Shown one piece after another: positions 9,118 to 15,872 of a stretch of DNA of 21,551 bases (positions are counted from its first letter, which is position 1; each line of letters opens with the position of its first letter). Under the pieces are notes generated by a model that searched no databases, had not been told where the DNA came from, and saw only the letters and a program-made list of their open reading frames with translations. Position numbers and translations under genes: made by a program. The DNA comes from Bacteroidales bacterium UBA1197 (GTDB lineage Bacteria > Bacteroidota > Bacteroidia > Bacteroidales > UBA932): assembly GCA_002309995.1 (NCBI GenBank), contig DBYB01000029.1, positions 25,297 to 46,847 of the forward strand, read 5' to 3'.

Positions 9118-9124
9118 CGGAGGT

Positions 9125-9252
9125 TTTTCCGGAGGTACCCTGTCTTCGGAAACAGTGGCCGCCCGTGGCCACTTGAACGGGAGGGGCCCGCTGCGTAGCA
9201 GTGGGAGGGATGAGCGAAGCGAAGTTTCCGGAGGCAGGGTACCTTCGGAAAA
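9125..9252. repeat. 128-bp palindromic multi-hairpin element (REPIN/MITE-like or structured leader)
   Basis: Two 29-nt arms, 9125-9153 and 9224-9252, are inverted repeats matching at 26 of 29 positions; the three differences would all be G-U pairs in the plus-strand RNA, so a continuous 29-bp stem is possible. The 70-nt core holds two more hairpins: 9154-9160 with 9167-9173 (AGTGGCC/GGCCACT, loop GCCCGT), and 9187-9194 with 9198-9205 (one G-U, loop GTA). Each arm can instead fold on itself: 9126-9134 with 9144-9152, and 9225-9234 with 9242-9251. The loops of these two alternative hairpins contain TACCCTG (9136-9142) and CAGGGTA (9235-9241), exact complements. The element fills nearly all of the 147-bp gap between the barrel gene and the M16 gene, leaving 12 nt to the ATG. 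I see no convincing target-site duplication. It may be a small dispersed mobile repeat, a terminator, or a leader affecting M16 translation. Confidence 0.75.
9225..9251 (+). promoter_or_regulatory. strong hairpin directly upstream of the M16 peptidase start
   Basis: TTTCCGGAGG (9225-9234) pairs with CCTTCGGAAA (9242-9251) in a 10-bp stem with one G-U and loop CAGGGTA. The stem sequesters GGAGG, the only Shine-Dalgarno-like run before the ATG at 9265, and ends 13 nt from that ATG. It is mutually exclusive with the long 29-bp stem of the whole element. No T-run follows, so it is not a standard intrinsic terminator. A regulatory role is inference. Confidence 0.45.
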
Positions 9253-9264
9253 CCGACATTAACA

Positions 9265-12084
9265 ATGAAAAGAATACTGATTCTTCTGGCGGCGGTGGTG
9301 CTGCCGATGTTTGCAGCCGCTCAGGCTATACCGGCGGATCCGGATTTCCGGGTCGGCAAGTTGTCGAACGGAATGACGTATTATATATGTCATAACGAGC
9401 ACCCGGTGGGGTGTGCGGACTTCTATATTGCCCACAATGTCGGCGCCCTGCAGGAAGAAGACAACCAGAACGGCCTGGCGCACTTCCTTGAACATATGGC
9501 GTTCAATGGCACCAGGCATTATCCTGCCAAGGGTCTTCTGGAGTTCCTTGCGAAGGACGGCGTGCGCTTCGGGTACAACGTCAACGCCTACACCTCCAGA
9601 ACGGAGACGGTGTACAACATCTCTTCCGTTCCCTTGGTGCGCGAAAGCTTCATCGACTCGGTGCTGCTCGTGCTTCACGACTGGTCGTGCGACATTTCCT
9701 GCGAGCAGCAGGCCCTGGACGACGAGAGGGGAGTCATCAGCGAGGAGTGGCGCCTGCGCGACGCAGATACCCGCTACGCTATGATGATGAAGCAGAATGC
9801 CCTGATTTACAAGGGCTCCAAGCAGGCGGATCGCTCCGTTTTGGGAACTCTCGAAGTAATCAACGGCTTCAAGCGTCAGGAGATACTCGACTTCTACCAC
9901 AAGTGGTACCGTCCCGACCTACAGGCGATAATAATAGTGGGCGACTTCGACGTCGATCAAATGGAATCCCGCGTCCGCGCCAAATTCTCCGATATCCCCG
10001 CGGCGGTCAACCCCGAGCCCAAGCAGCGCTATATGCCTCCCAGGCTCACCGAGCCAATGTTTGCCGACCAGACCGACAGCCGCATCAAGTATAATGCGCT
10101 CAAAATAATCTACAAGCAACCGTATCCCGACGCTGAAGCCCGCATTTCCGAAGATTACATCCGCGATGCATTCTGCCGTCAGATCGTAACGTCCGTGCTT
10201 GGCGAACGCCTCAGGCGCCTCGTCCAACAGAAGAGCAGCCCGGCACGTTCTGCCGTGATGGTTACCAGCGAGTACGAGCCCGACTTCTTCATCACCCTCT
10301 TCACAATCACGCCCAAGCACAAGGAGCGCATCGCCGAATGTCTTGAGTTCACACATAGGGAGATACGCAGGCTGCTTGAATTCGGAATCAGCCCCGGTGA
10401 ATTCGAGGCCGCTAAACTGAGTACTGTACAGCGTTTCCATCTCGACCGCGAGCAAAGCCGCCAGGAGGTCAGGAGCGAAGAGCTCGTAAAGGTGTGCCTT
10501 GAGCACTTCGTTCGCAATCATCCGCTCGTCAATCCCGTGGACCTCAAGGATATAAGGAACAGGGTGCTCTCGGAAATCAAACTTGAAGACGTTAGCGCAT
10601 ATCCTGCAAAGATGCTGGCTGAGAGCGAGGTTATCTATTCCACTTGCTACAACGACGTGGAGGAACCCGGCATCGCGCCTTCACCCGAAGAGATGCGAGC
10701 CATAATGGCCAGGGTTGAAGCAGAGAAGCTCGAGCCGCAGTTCGCCGAGCAGGCCAAGCTCGATTTCGAACTCGCCACGGAGCCCGGAAGCATAGTGAAG
10801 ACGCGTCGCGACAAGCGCCTCGGCGGCATCGAGGAATGGACCCTGTCCAATGGCGTCAAGGTTTATTACAGGAAGACCGCTCCGATGAAGTCCAACGATC
10901 ACCTGGTGGTAACCTTCCGTTTCGATACCGGCTACCGCAGTTATCCTGCAGACCGTATCGACGCTGCCCGTCTTGCTGCGGCACACAACAACCGCACTCT
11001 AGGCTTCCGTGGGCTTGACCGCATCGAGTTAAAGAATTGCCCGGAACTTGCCGGCATTAGCATTATGACCCACGCACTCCAGCAGAGCGCCTCCATCGAC
11101 CTGATTGCCGGCCGTGGCAAGGAAGAGGCCGCTTTCAAGACTGGCTGGCTGATGCTGATGGAGCCATACTTCGGTAAGGAAAGCCGCCTGGAAAGGGCAA
11201 AAGAAGACAATCTCAAGCGTCTCGCACGCACTAAGAGTCCCCGCCAGCTCTTCGGCGAGAAGTGCGAAGATAAGGTTTATGGAAACCATCCCTGGCTGCA
11301 TCAGCCCGATTCGGCGGCGGCGCAGGCCGTGGATATGGCCCTGCTGAAGGAAGTATGGGCCCGGGCCTTCGGTGACTTCCGCAGTCTCAAGGTGTTCATT
11401 TCCAGCGACCTCGACCGTGCCGACATAGAAGACCTCGTTTGCCGTTACGTGGCCTCGCTGGGTGGAGATTATCATTACAAGAAGACCAATACGCAGCTGC
11501 CAAAGCCCGTTCTCAAAGGTTATAACTTCATCAGCGAGACCAATCCTCCCGAGTCGGAGCCCGTCTCGGCCGTGAACTATACCTTCGTGAGCCCGGTAAA
11601 GACAAGCACCCGCAGCATAGTCGTATCCGATTTCCTCGACTATATCCTTTCCGCCCGCTACCTGAGCCTCATACGCGAGGAGAGGGGAGGCACATACCAC
11701 GTAGGGTTCTCCACGGATATTCCTGAGAATCCGGCGCTCCCCTGGAAGGGAATCGTGAACTTCCAGACCCGACCCGAGATGACGAATATCCTGCTGGGCG
11801 ACGTGAAGGACGTGATGGCGGATATGGCCAAGGACGGCCCTACCGCCGAGGAGATGGACCTGGCTCTCAAGTACATACGCAAGCGCCACGGCGAAGTGGA
11901 GCGCAGGACTGCGATGTCGCTCGGCCAGCAGCACGACAGGCTGATGCTCGCCGTGCTCTGGAACCGCGACTTCGACTGCGATTACGACGCCCTGCTCGAC
12001 AGCATCAAGGCATCCGAAGTACGCGACCTCGCCCGCAGTTTCGTAAAGGGAACCACGATAGTAGAGGTTTACACGGAAAAATAA
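9265..12084 (+). CDS. M16 family zinc peptidase (PqqL/pitrilysin-like), exported
   Basis: A 939-residue M16 (inverzincin) metallopeptidase that degrades peptides inside a closed two-half chamber. A signal peptide (about 1-20, ending FAAAQ) predicts a periplasmic location. The inverted zinc motif HFLEH is at 73-77 (His73, His77 as ligands, Glu76 as base). The distal zinc ligand is probably Glu160 in DERGVISEEWR. The pattern FNGTxxYPxxGLLEFLAKDG and NAYTSRTETVYNI is typical of the bacterial PqqL-like subgroup. The C-terminal half (from about 520; RRDKRLGGIEEWTLSNGVKVYY) is a second M16 module without HxxEH, the expected inactive half, so the length of about 940 is normal. The ATG at 9265 starts the signal peptide. 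The gene stands alone after the palindromic element, and its TAA stop directly abuts the stop of convergent def with no base between. Confidence 0.93.
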   Translation: MKRILILLAAVVLPMFAAAQAIPADPDFRVGKLSNGMTYYICHNEHPVGCADFYIAHNVGALQEEDNQNGLAHFLEHMAFNGTRHYPAKGLLEFLAKDGVRFGYNVNAYTSRTETVYNISSVPLVRESFIDSVLLVLHDWSCDISCEQQALDDERGVISEEWRLRDADTRYAMMMKQNALIYKGSKQADRSVLGTLEVINGFKRQEILDFYHKWYRPDLQAIIIVGDFDVDQMESRVRAKFSDIPAAVNPEPKQRYMPPRLTEPMFADQTDSRIKYNALKIIYKQPYPDAEARISEDYIRDAFCRQIVTSVLGERLRRLVQQKSSPARSAVMVTSEYEPDFFITLFTITPKHKERIAECLEFTHREIRRLLEFGISPGEFEAAKLSTVQRFHLDREQSRQEVRSEELVKVCLEHFVRNHPLVNPVDLKDIRNRVLSEIKLEDVSAYPAKMLAESEVIYSTCYNDVEEPGIAPSPEEMRAIMARVEAEKLEPQFAEQAKLDFELATEPGSIVKTRRDKRLGGIEEWTLSNGVKVYYRKTAPMKSNDHLVVTFRFDTGYRSYPADRIDAARLAAAHNNRTLGFRGLDRIELKNCPELAGISIMTHALQQSASIDLIAGRGKEEAAFKTGWLMLMEPYFGKESRLERAKEDNLKRLARTKSPRQLFGEKCEDKVYGNHPWLHQPDSAAAQAVDMALLKEVWARAFGDFRSLKVFISSDLDRADIEDLVCRYVASLGGDYHYKKTNTQLPKPVLKGYNFISETNPPESEPVSAVNYTFVSPVKTSTRSIVVSDFLDYILSARYLSLIREERGGTYHVGFSTDIPENPALPWKGIVNFQTRPEMTNILLGDVKDVMADMAKDGPTAEEMDLALKYIRKRHGEVERRTAMSLGQQHDRLMLAVLWNRDFDCDYDALLDSIKASEVRDLARSFVKGTTIVEVYTEK

Positions 12085-12639
12085 TTACTTGATCTTGGCG
12101 TTGTAGCGCGTTGCTACCTTGCCGTGGGAGATGTTGACCAGTTTCTTGGCAATCATCTTGCGGCGGATGGGGGCGACGAGGTCGGTGAAGAGGACGCCGT
12201 CCAGATGTGAAAGCTCGTGCTGGACCATCCGGGCGGCGAACTTGTCGAATACCTCCTCCTGTTCATTCAGGTCCTCGTCGAAGTAACGCACCTTGATGCG
12301 GACAGGCCGGCGCACGTTGCAATACACTCCGGGCACGCTCAGGCAGCCCTCCTCGTATTCGCACTGCTCGTCGCTCTCTTCCACTACCACGGGGTTGATG
12401 AGTGTGCGCTTGAATCCCTTCAGGTAAGGATAGACCTCCGTCATTTCATCTCCGTCAACAATCAATACCCGCAGGCTCACGCCTATCTGGGGCGCAGCCA
12501 GGCCGCAGCCCTCGGAGCGCTTGAGGGTGTCCTTGAGGTCTTCAATCAACTGCTTGAGTTCGTCCTTCCTGGTGAGGTCTGCCTCCGCCGCCTTTTCGCG
12601 GAGAACCTCGGAACCGTAGAGGTAAATCGGTTGTATCAT
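12085..12639 (-). CDS. def: peptide deformylase
   Basis: Removes the formyl group from the N-terminal methionine of new proteins on the ribosome, using a bound Fe2+/Zn2+. The 184 residues match the usual length. All three motifs are visible: GCGLAAPQIG (44-53), EGCLSVP (97-103, metal ligand Cys99) and QHELSHLDG (140-148, metal ligands His141 and His145, catalytic Glu142). In motif 3 most deformylases have HExDH; here the fourth position is Ser (HELSH), which keeps the HExxH core and probably activity. The gene is second in an operon with ruvX: its ATG overlaps the ruvX stop in ATGA (12636-12639), so translation is likely coupled. Its TAA stop touches the stop of the convergent M16 gene, leaving no room for a terminator between them. 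Confidence 0.96.
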   Translation of the reverse strand: MIQPIYLYGSEVLREKAAEADLTRKDELKQLIEDLKDTLKRSEGCGLAAPQIGVSLRVLIVDGDEMTEVYPYLKGFKRTLINPVVVEESDEQCEYEEGCLSVPGVYCNVRRPVRIKVRYFDEDLNEQEEVFDKFAARMVQHELSHLDGVLFTDLVAPIRRKMIAKKLVNISHGKVATRYNAKIK

Positions 12640-13049
12640 CTCTGTCTGTCCAAATATGACTGCAGTATAAGTGCAGCGCTGATTTTATCCACCGACGCCT
12701 TGTCGCGCCGCAGGCTCTTCTTCATCCCCCCGTCTATCATTGCCCGGTGCGCCAGCACGGAGGTGAAGCGCTCGTCTTCCAGGGCCACCGGAATATCCGG
12801 GAAGGCCTTCTGAAGTTTCTTGAGGAACGCGTCAACGTCGGCCGCCGCTTCGGCGTGGGAGCCGTTGAGGTTGAGGGGATATCCCACCACGAACTTCATA
12901 ATCGGCTGCCCCTGGGCGTATTTTTGAAGATATTCTATTATCTTTGCACCAGGTACGGTCTCCAGGGGAGAGGCTATGATTCCCAGAGGGTCGCTTTGCG
13001 CCACGCCGACGCGCGCCCTTCCGTAGTCTATCCCTATGAGTCTGTCCAC
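12636..13049 (-). CDS. ruvX: RuvX/YqgF family nuclease (pre-16S rRNA nuclease, putative Holliday junction resolvase)
   Basis: A small RNase H-fold nuclease, known in other bacteria for trimming the 5' end of 16S pre-rRNA and also described as a Holliday junction resolvase. Motifs: GIDYGRARVGVA (catalytic Asp8), VVGYPLNLNG (about 62-71), EDERFTS, and the C-terminal VDKISAALILQSYL with the third acidic residue. I place the start at the GTG at 13049 (VDRLIGIDYG), giving 137 residues, the family's normal length. The ATG at 13085 would add 12 residues (MLFPIIIATFAD) absent from the family, would overlap the divergent gene, and lies upstream of the -7 promoter box. The gene heads the ruvX-def operon. 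With this start, the transcript would be leaderless or nearly so. Confidence 0.92.
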   Translation of the reverse strand: MDRLIGIDYGRARVGVAQSDPLGIIASPLETVPGAKIIEYLQKYAQGQPIMKFVVGYPLNLNGSHAEAAADVDAFLKKLQKAFPDIPVALEDERFTSVLAHRAMIDGGMKKSLRRDKASVDKISAALILQSYLDRQR

Positions 13050-13054
13050 GTCTG

Positions 13055-13085
13055 CAAAAGTAGCAATTATTATGGGGAAAAGCAA
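13055..13085 (-). promoter_or_regulatory. promoter of ruvX-def, Bacteroidetes type
   Basis: On the minus strand the -7 box TACTTTTG (13055-13062) fits TAnnTTTG exactly, and a -33 TTG lies 20 nt upstream (13083-13085), the preferred spacing. The -7 box ends 5 nt before the GTG at 13049, so transcription probably starts at or within a base or two of the start codon. The -33 box lies inside the first codons of the divergent gene at 13072. Confidence 0.6.
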
Positions 13086-13446
13086 TCCGAAGAAGTTTTA
13101 CCGGGTGGTTGTGACCGAGGAAGGTACCGAGCGCGAACTCCGCTCATTCCACTATACGCGCCTGGGCTTCATAGTGGCCGTGATAACGGCTTTCGTTGTG
13201 ATACTCGGCAGCCTGTATGCGCTGGTGGCCCTTACGCCCCTGCGCACCACCATCCCGGGATATCCCGACGCCCACTTCCGCAGGGAGGCCGTCAACAACG
13301 CCATCAAGATAGACTCCCTCGAGAGCGCCATCACCCGCTGGAAACTCTATTCCGAGAATCTCTCCCGTGTGCTTTCCGGCAATTCCACCATCAACCTGGA
13401 CAGCCTGCTGCAGGCCAAGGAAGCGGCAGATTCGCTCGAACGATGA
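13072..13446 (+). CDS. small single-pass membrane protein resembling the N-terminal part of Bacteroidetes M23 peptidases
   Basis: A 124-residue protein: a basic cytoplasmic N-terminus (MGKSNPKKFYRVVV), one membrane segment (about 30-52, FIVAVITAFVVILGSLYALVAL), then TPLRTTIPGYPD and a charged, probably coiled-coil tail (REAVNNAIKIDSLESAITRWK). From memory, the TPLRxxIPGY segment after a membrane helix is the N-terminus of membrane-anchored M23 peptidases found in this neighbourhood in Bacteroidetes, but here the protein stops where the linker to the peptidase would begin and no M23 domain follows. So it is either a truncated relic or a domain working alone. The ATG at 13072 is preferred to one at 13036, whose extra residues overlap ruvX. 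The stop overlaps the dxr start (ATGA), giving translational coupling. Function is unknown; an envelope role is inferred. Confidence 0.72.
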   Translation: MGKSNPKKFYRVVVTEEGTERELRSFHYTRLGFIVAVITAFVVILGSLYALVALTPLRTTIPGYPDAHFRREAVNNAIKIDSLESAITRWKLYSENLSRVLSGNSTINLDSLLQAKEAADSLER

Positions 13447-14594
13447 AAAGAAGGATAGCAATACTCGGGTCCACCGGCTCCATCGGCACCCAGACCCTCG
13501 ACGTGGTGCGCCAGCACCGCGATATGTTCGAAGTTGAAATGATTTCCGCCGGCAGCAACGCCGCCCTTCTGGCAGAACAGGCCCGCGAGTTCGATGTGAA
13601 CGACGTGGTAATCTGCAACGAGGCCCGCTACCCCGAACTCCTTGAGTCTCTTAAAGATACCGACTCCAAGGTCTGGTGCGGCATAGACAGCCTGTGCTCC
13701 CTGGTCAAAGGGGAGAACGTCGATATAGTTGTCGGCGCGATGGTCGGCTTCAGCGGCTTGCGCCCCACCCTCGCCGCGCTTGAGGCCGGCAAGATTGTGG
13801 CCCTGGCCAACAAGGAGACGCTGGTTGCGGCCGGCGCGCTGGTGACCCGCACGATGCGCGAGCACAACGCCGTCATCCTTCCGGTCGATTCCGAGCACTC
13901 CGCCATTTTCCAGTGCCTGCTGGCAGCCAGCGGCAATGCCGTGGAGAAGATTCATCTCACGGCATCCGGAGGCCCGTTCCGCACCTGGGACCGCAAGCGC
14001 ATTGCCGGAGCCACGGCGGCCGACGCCCTCCGTCATCCCAACTGGGATATGGGCTCCAAGGTCACCATAGATTCCGCCACAATGATGAACAAGGGTTTCG
14101 AAGTGATAGAGGCTAAATGGCTCTTCGACGTGGCCCCCAAGGATATCGAGGTCGTTGTCCATCCCGAATCCATCATCCACTCGATGGTGGAGTTCGAAGA
14201 CGGAGCGGTGATAGCCCAGTTGGGCTGCCCCGATATGCGTGAGCCCATTGGCTTCGCCCTTTCGTTCCCGGCCCGCATCACCGTCGGCAATAAGAAACTG
14301 AATTTCGCGGAACTGGGCTCCCTGCACTTCGAGGCCCCGGATACCGGCCGTTTCCCCAACTTGCGCCTGGCCTACGAGGCTATAGAACGCGGCGGCAACG
14401 CCCCCTGCGCCCTCAATGCGGCCAACGAAGTTGCGGTTGCCGCTTACCTCAAAGGACAGATAGGTTTCTACGATATTTCCCGGATTAACGAAAAATGCTT
14501 ATCAGGCCTGAATTTTGCAGCAAACCCGACGCTCGAAGACATTTTCGAGACCAACGCGGAAGTTGCAAGGATTGCCAATGGTTGCATTAGTTAA
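13443..14594 (+). CDS. dxr: 1-deoxy-D-xylulose 5-phosphate reductoisomerase
   Basis: Converts 1-deoxy-D-xylulose 5-phosphate to 2-C-methyl-D-erythritol 4-phosphate with NADPH and Mg2+/Mn2+, the committing step of the MEP isoprenoid pathway, in the cytoplasm. The 383 residues match the family. Seen: the NADPH loop ILGSTGSIG (7-15), ANKETLVAAG (122-131), metal ligands in PVDSEHSAIFQ (Asp149, Glu151), TASGGPF (173-179, part of the substrate and flexible loop region), HPNWDMG (His198) and MNKGFEVIEAKWLF (Asn216, Lys217, Glu220), then VVHPESIIHSMVEF. The start ATG overlaps the previous stop. The 3' end overlaps rseP by 17 nt. The dxr-rseP order is common in Bacteroidetes. Confidence 0.97.
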   Translation: MKRRIAILGSTGSIGTQTLDVVRQHRDMFEVEMISAGSNAALLAEQAREFDVNDVVICNEARYPELLESLKDTDSKVWCGIDSLCSLVKGENVDIVVGAMVGFSGLRPTLAALEAGKIVALANKETLVAAGALVTRTMREHNAVILPVDSEHSAIFQCLLAASGNAVEKIHLTASGGPFRTWDRKRIAGATAADALRHPNWDMGSKVTIDSATMMNKGFEVIEAKWLFDVAPKDIEVVVHPESIIHSMVEFEDGAVIAQLGCPDMREPIGFALSFPARITVGNKKLNFAELGSLHFEAPDTGRFPNLRLAYEAIERGGNAPCALNAANEVAVAAYLKGQIGFYDISRINEKCLSGLNFAANPTLEDIFETNAEVARIANGCIS

Positions 14595-15870
14595 GACCCT
14601 CCAAGTCATACTCGCCCTATCCCTGCTCATCATCGTGCACGAGCTGGGGCACTTTACCTGGGCCCGTATTTTCGGAATACGGGTTGAGCGTTTCTATCTG
14701 TTTTTCGGCAAGGCCCTCGTGAAGTGGCACTGGGGCGAGACCGAGTTCGGAATCGGCTGGATACCCTTCGGCGGCTACTGCAAGATAGCCGGAATGATAG
14801 ACGAGTCTATGGACTTGGAGCAGCTGAAGAAGGAGCCCCGGCCCTGGGAGTTCCGTACCAAGCCCGCCTGGCAGCGCCTGCTGGTGATGGCTGGAGGCGT
14901 GCTGAACAACTTCATCTTCGCAATCCTGATTTATTGCGTGATAGCAGGAGTCTGGGGCGAGGCGTTCATTAGCAACAGGAACGCACAGATAGCCCCCAAC
15001 GAACTGGCGCAGGAAATGGGCTTCCGCCTTGGCGACCACGTTATTGACTTTGACGGCTATGAGCCGGACAACTTCGGTATGCTCCAGGCCGACCTGGCAC
15101 GGCGCGACGTCCGCAACGCCCGCCTTCTGCGCGACTCCGACACCTTGAACCTCTATATTGACCAGGCCTACATTTCAGATGTTCTCAACAGCCCTGTAAT
15201 GTTTGACCTGGCCGTGCCGTTTGTGGTCGATTCGATGCGTGCCGACGGGCCCAACGGCTCCTGCGGACTGCAGAGGGGCGACCGCGTGCTCTCTTTCGAC
15301 GGCGAGCCGGTGCAGTTCATCCAAGACGCGCGTCCGGTGCTTGCCGCCCGCCGCGGGCTCACGGTTGACGCCTGCGTGCTGCGCGGGGCCGACACCCTGA
15401 GCGTGCCTGTGGCGATAGACAGTCTCGGCCAGGTGGGCGTCATACTGAGGATGCCCGATATCGAACGCCGCCACTATTCCTTTGCCGAGGCCATCCCGGC
15501 CGGGCTCAGGCTCACTTGGGAAACCATTACCGGCTACGTACAGGACCTCGGTATGCTGGTCCGGCCGTCCACCGGGGCCTATAAGTCTGTCGGCAGCTTC
15601 ATCGCCATCGGCCAGGTGTTCCCCGACGCTTGGGACTGGTACCGCTTCCTCAGCATCCTGGCGTTGCTTTCCGTGATGCTCGGCATAATGAACCTCCTGC
15701 CGATTCCGGCGCTGGACGGCGGGCACATCCTGTTTACGCTTTACGAAATTATTACCGGCCGCAAGCCAGGCGACCGCTTCCTGGCGGTGATGCAGGTTAT
15801 CGGAATGATACTCCTGATTGCCCTGATGGTGCTGGCATTCGGTAACGATATTGGACGATTAATCCATTAA
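14578..15870 (+). CDS. rseP: RIP (M50) site-2 protease RseP
   Basis: An intramembrane zinc metalloprotease that cuts transmembrane segments of anti-sigma factors or leftover signal peptides. It has 430 residues. The first membrane helix carries HELGH (His21, Glu22, His25), followed by RFYLFFGKALVKW and GWIPFGGYCKIAGMIDES, the usual FGxGP-like and membrane-reentrant loop region. PDZ-like sequence lies at about 190-290 (CGLQRGDRVLSFDGEPV). The third zinc ligand Asp380 is in NLLPIPALDGGHILF, and the last helix is near the C-terminus. I chose the ATG at 14578 because the first helix and HELGH begin right after it, which makes it overlap dxr by 17 nt. The next gene, a DUF4837 lipoprotein, starts 2 nt after the stop. 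No rseA/sigE homologue is visible here. Confidence 0.96.
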   Translation: MVALVKTLQVILALSLLIIVHELGHFTWARIFGIRVERFYLFFGKALVKWHWGETEFGIGWIPFGGYCKIAGMIDESMDLEQLKKEPRPWEFRTKPAWQRLLVMAGGVLNNFIFAILIYCVIAGVWGEAFISNRNAQIAPNELAQEMGFRLGDHVIDFDGYEPDNFGMLQADLARRDVRNARLLRDSDTLNLYIDQAYISDVLNSPVMFDLAVPFVVDSMRADGPNGSCGLQRGDRVLSFDGEPVQFIQDARPVLAARRGLTVDACVLRGADTLSVPVAIDSLGQVGVILRMPDIERRHYSFAEAIPAGLRLTWETITGYVQDLGMLVRPSTGAYKSVGSFIAIGQVFPDAWDWYRFLSILALLSVMLGIMNLLPIPALDGGHILFTLYEIITGRKPGDRFLAVMQVIGMILLIALMVLAFGNDIGRLIH

Positions 15871-15872
15871 TT

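Noticed and set aside
9112..9143. TTTG near 9112 with TACCCTGT about 20 nt later as a promoter for the M16 gene
   Set aside because: The second box matches TAnnTTTG at only three of six fixed positions and lies within the palindromic arm.
9201..9395. 64-codon plus-strand frame starting in the palindromic element
   Set aside because: It overlaps the M16 signal peptide region in another frame and has no recognisable content.
12923..12946. TTTG (12923) and TATCTTTG (12939) as a plus-strand promoter for the dxr cluster
   Set aside because: The boxes are only 12 nt apart, too close for the TTTG-N17-23-TAnnTTTG pattern, and no other -33 is at the right distance.
13083..13085. ATG at 13085 as the start of ruvX
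   Set aside because: It adds residues absent from the family, lies upstream of a good -7 box and overlaps the divergent gene.
13347..14327. 326-codon minus-strand frame opposite dxr
   Set aside because: Antisense shadow of dxr, whose motifs are complete; the composition is rich in Gly, His and Ala as expected for such shadows.
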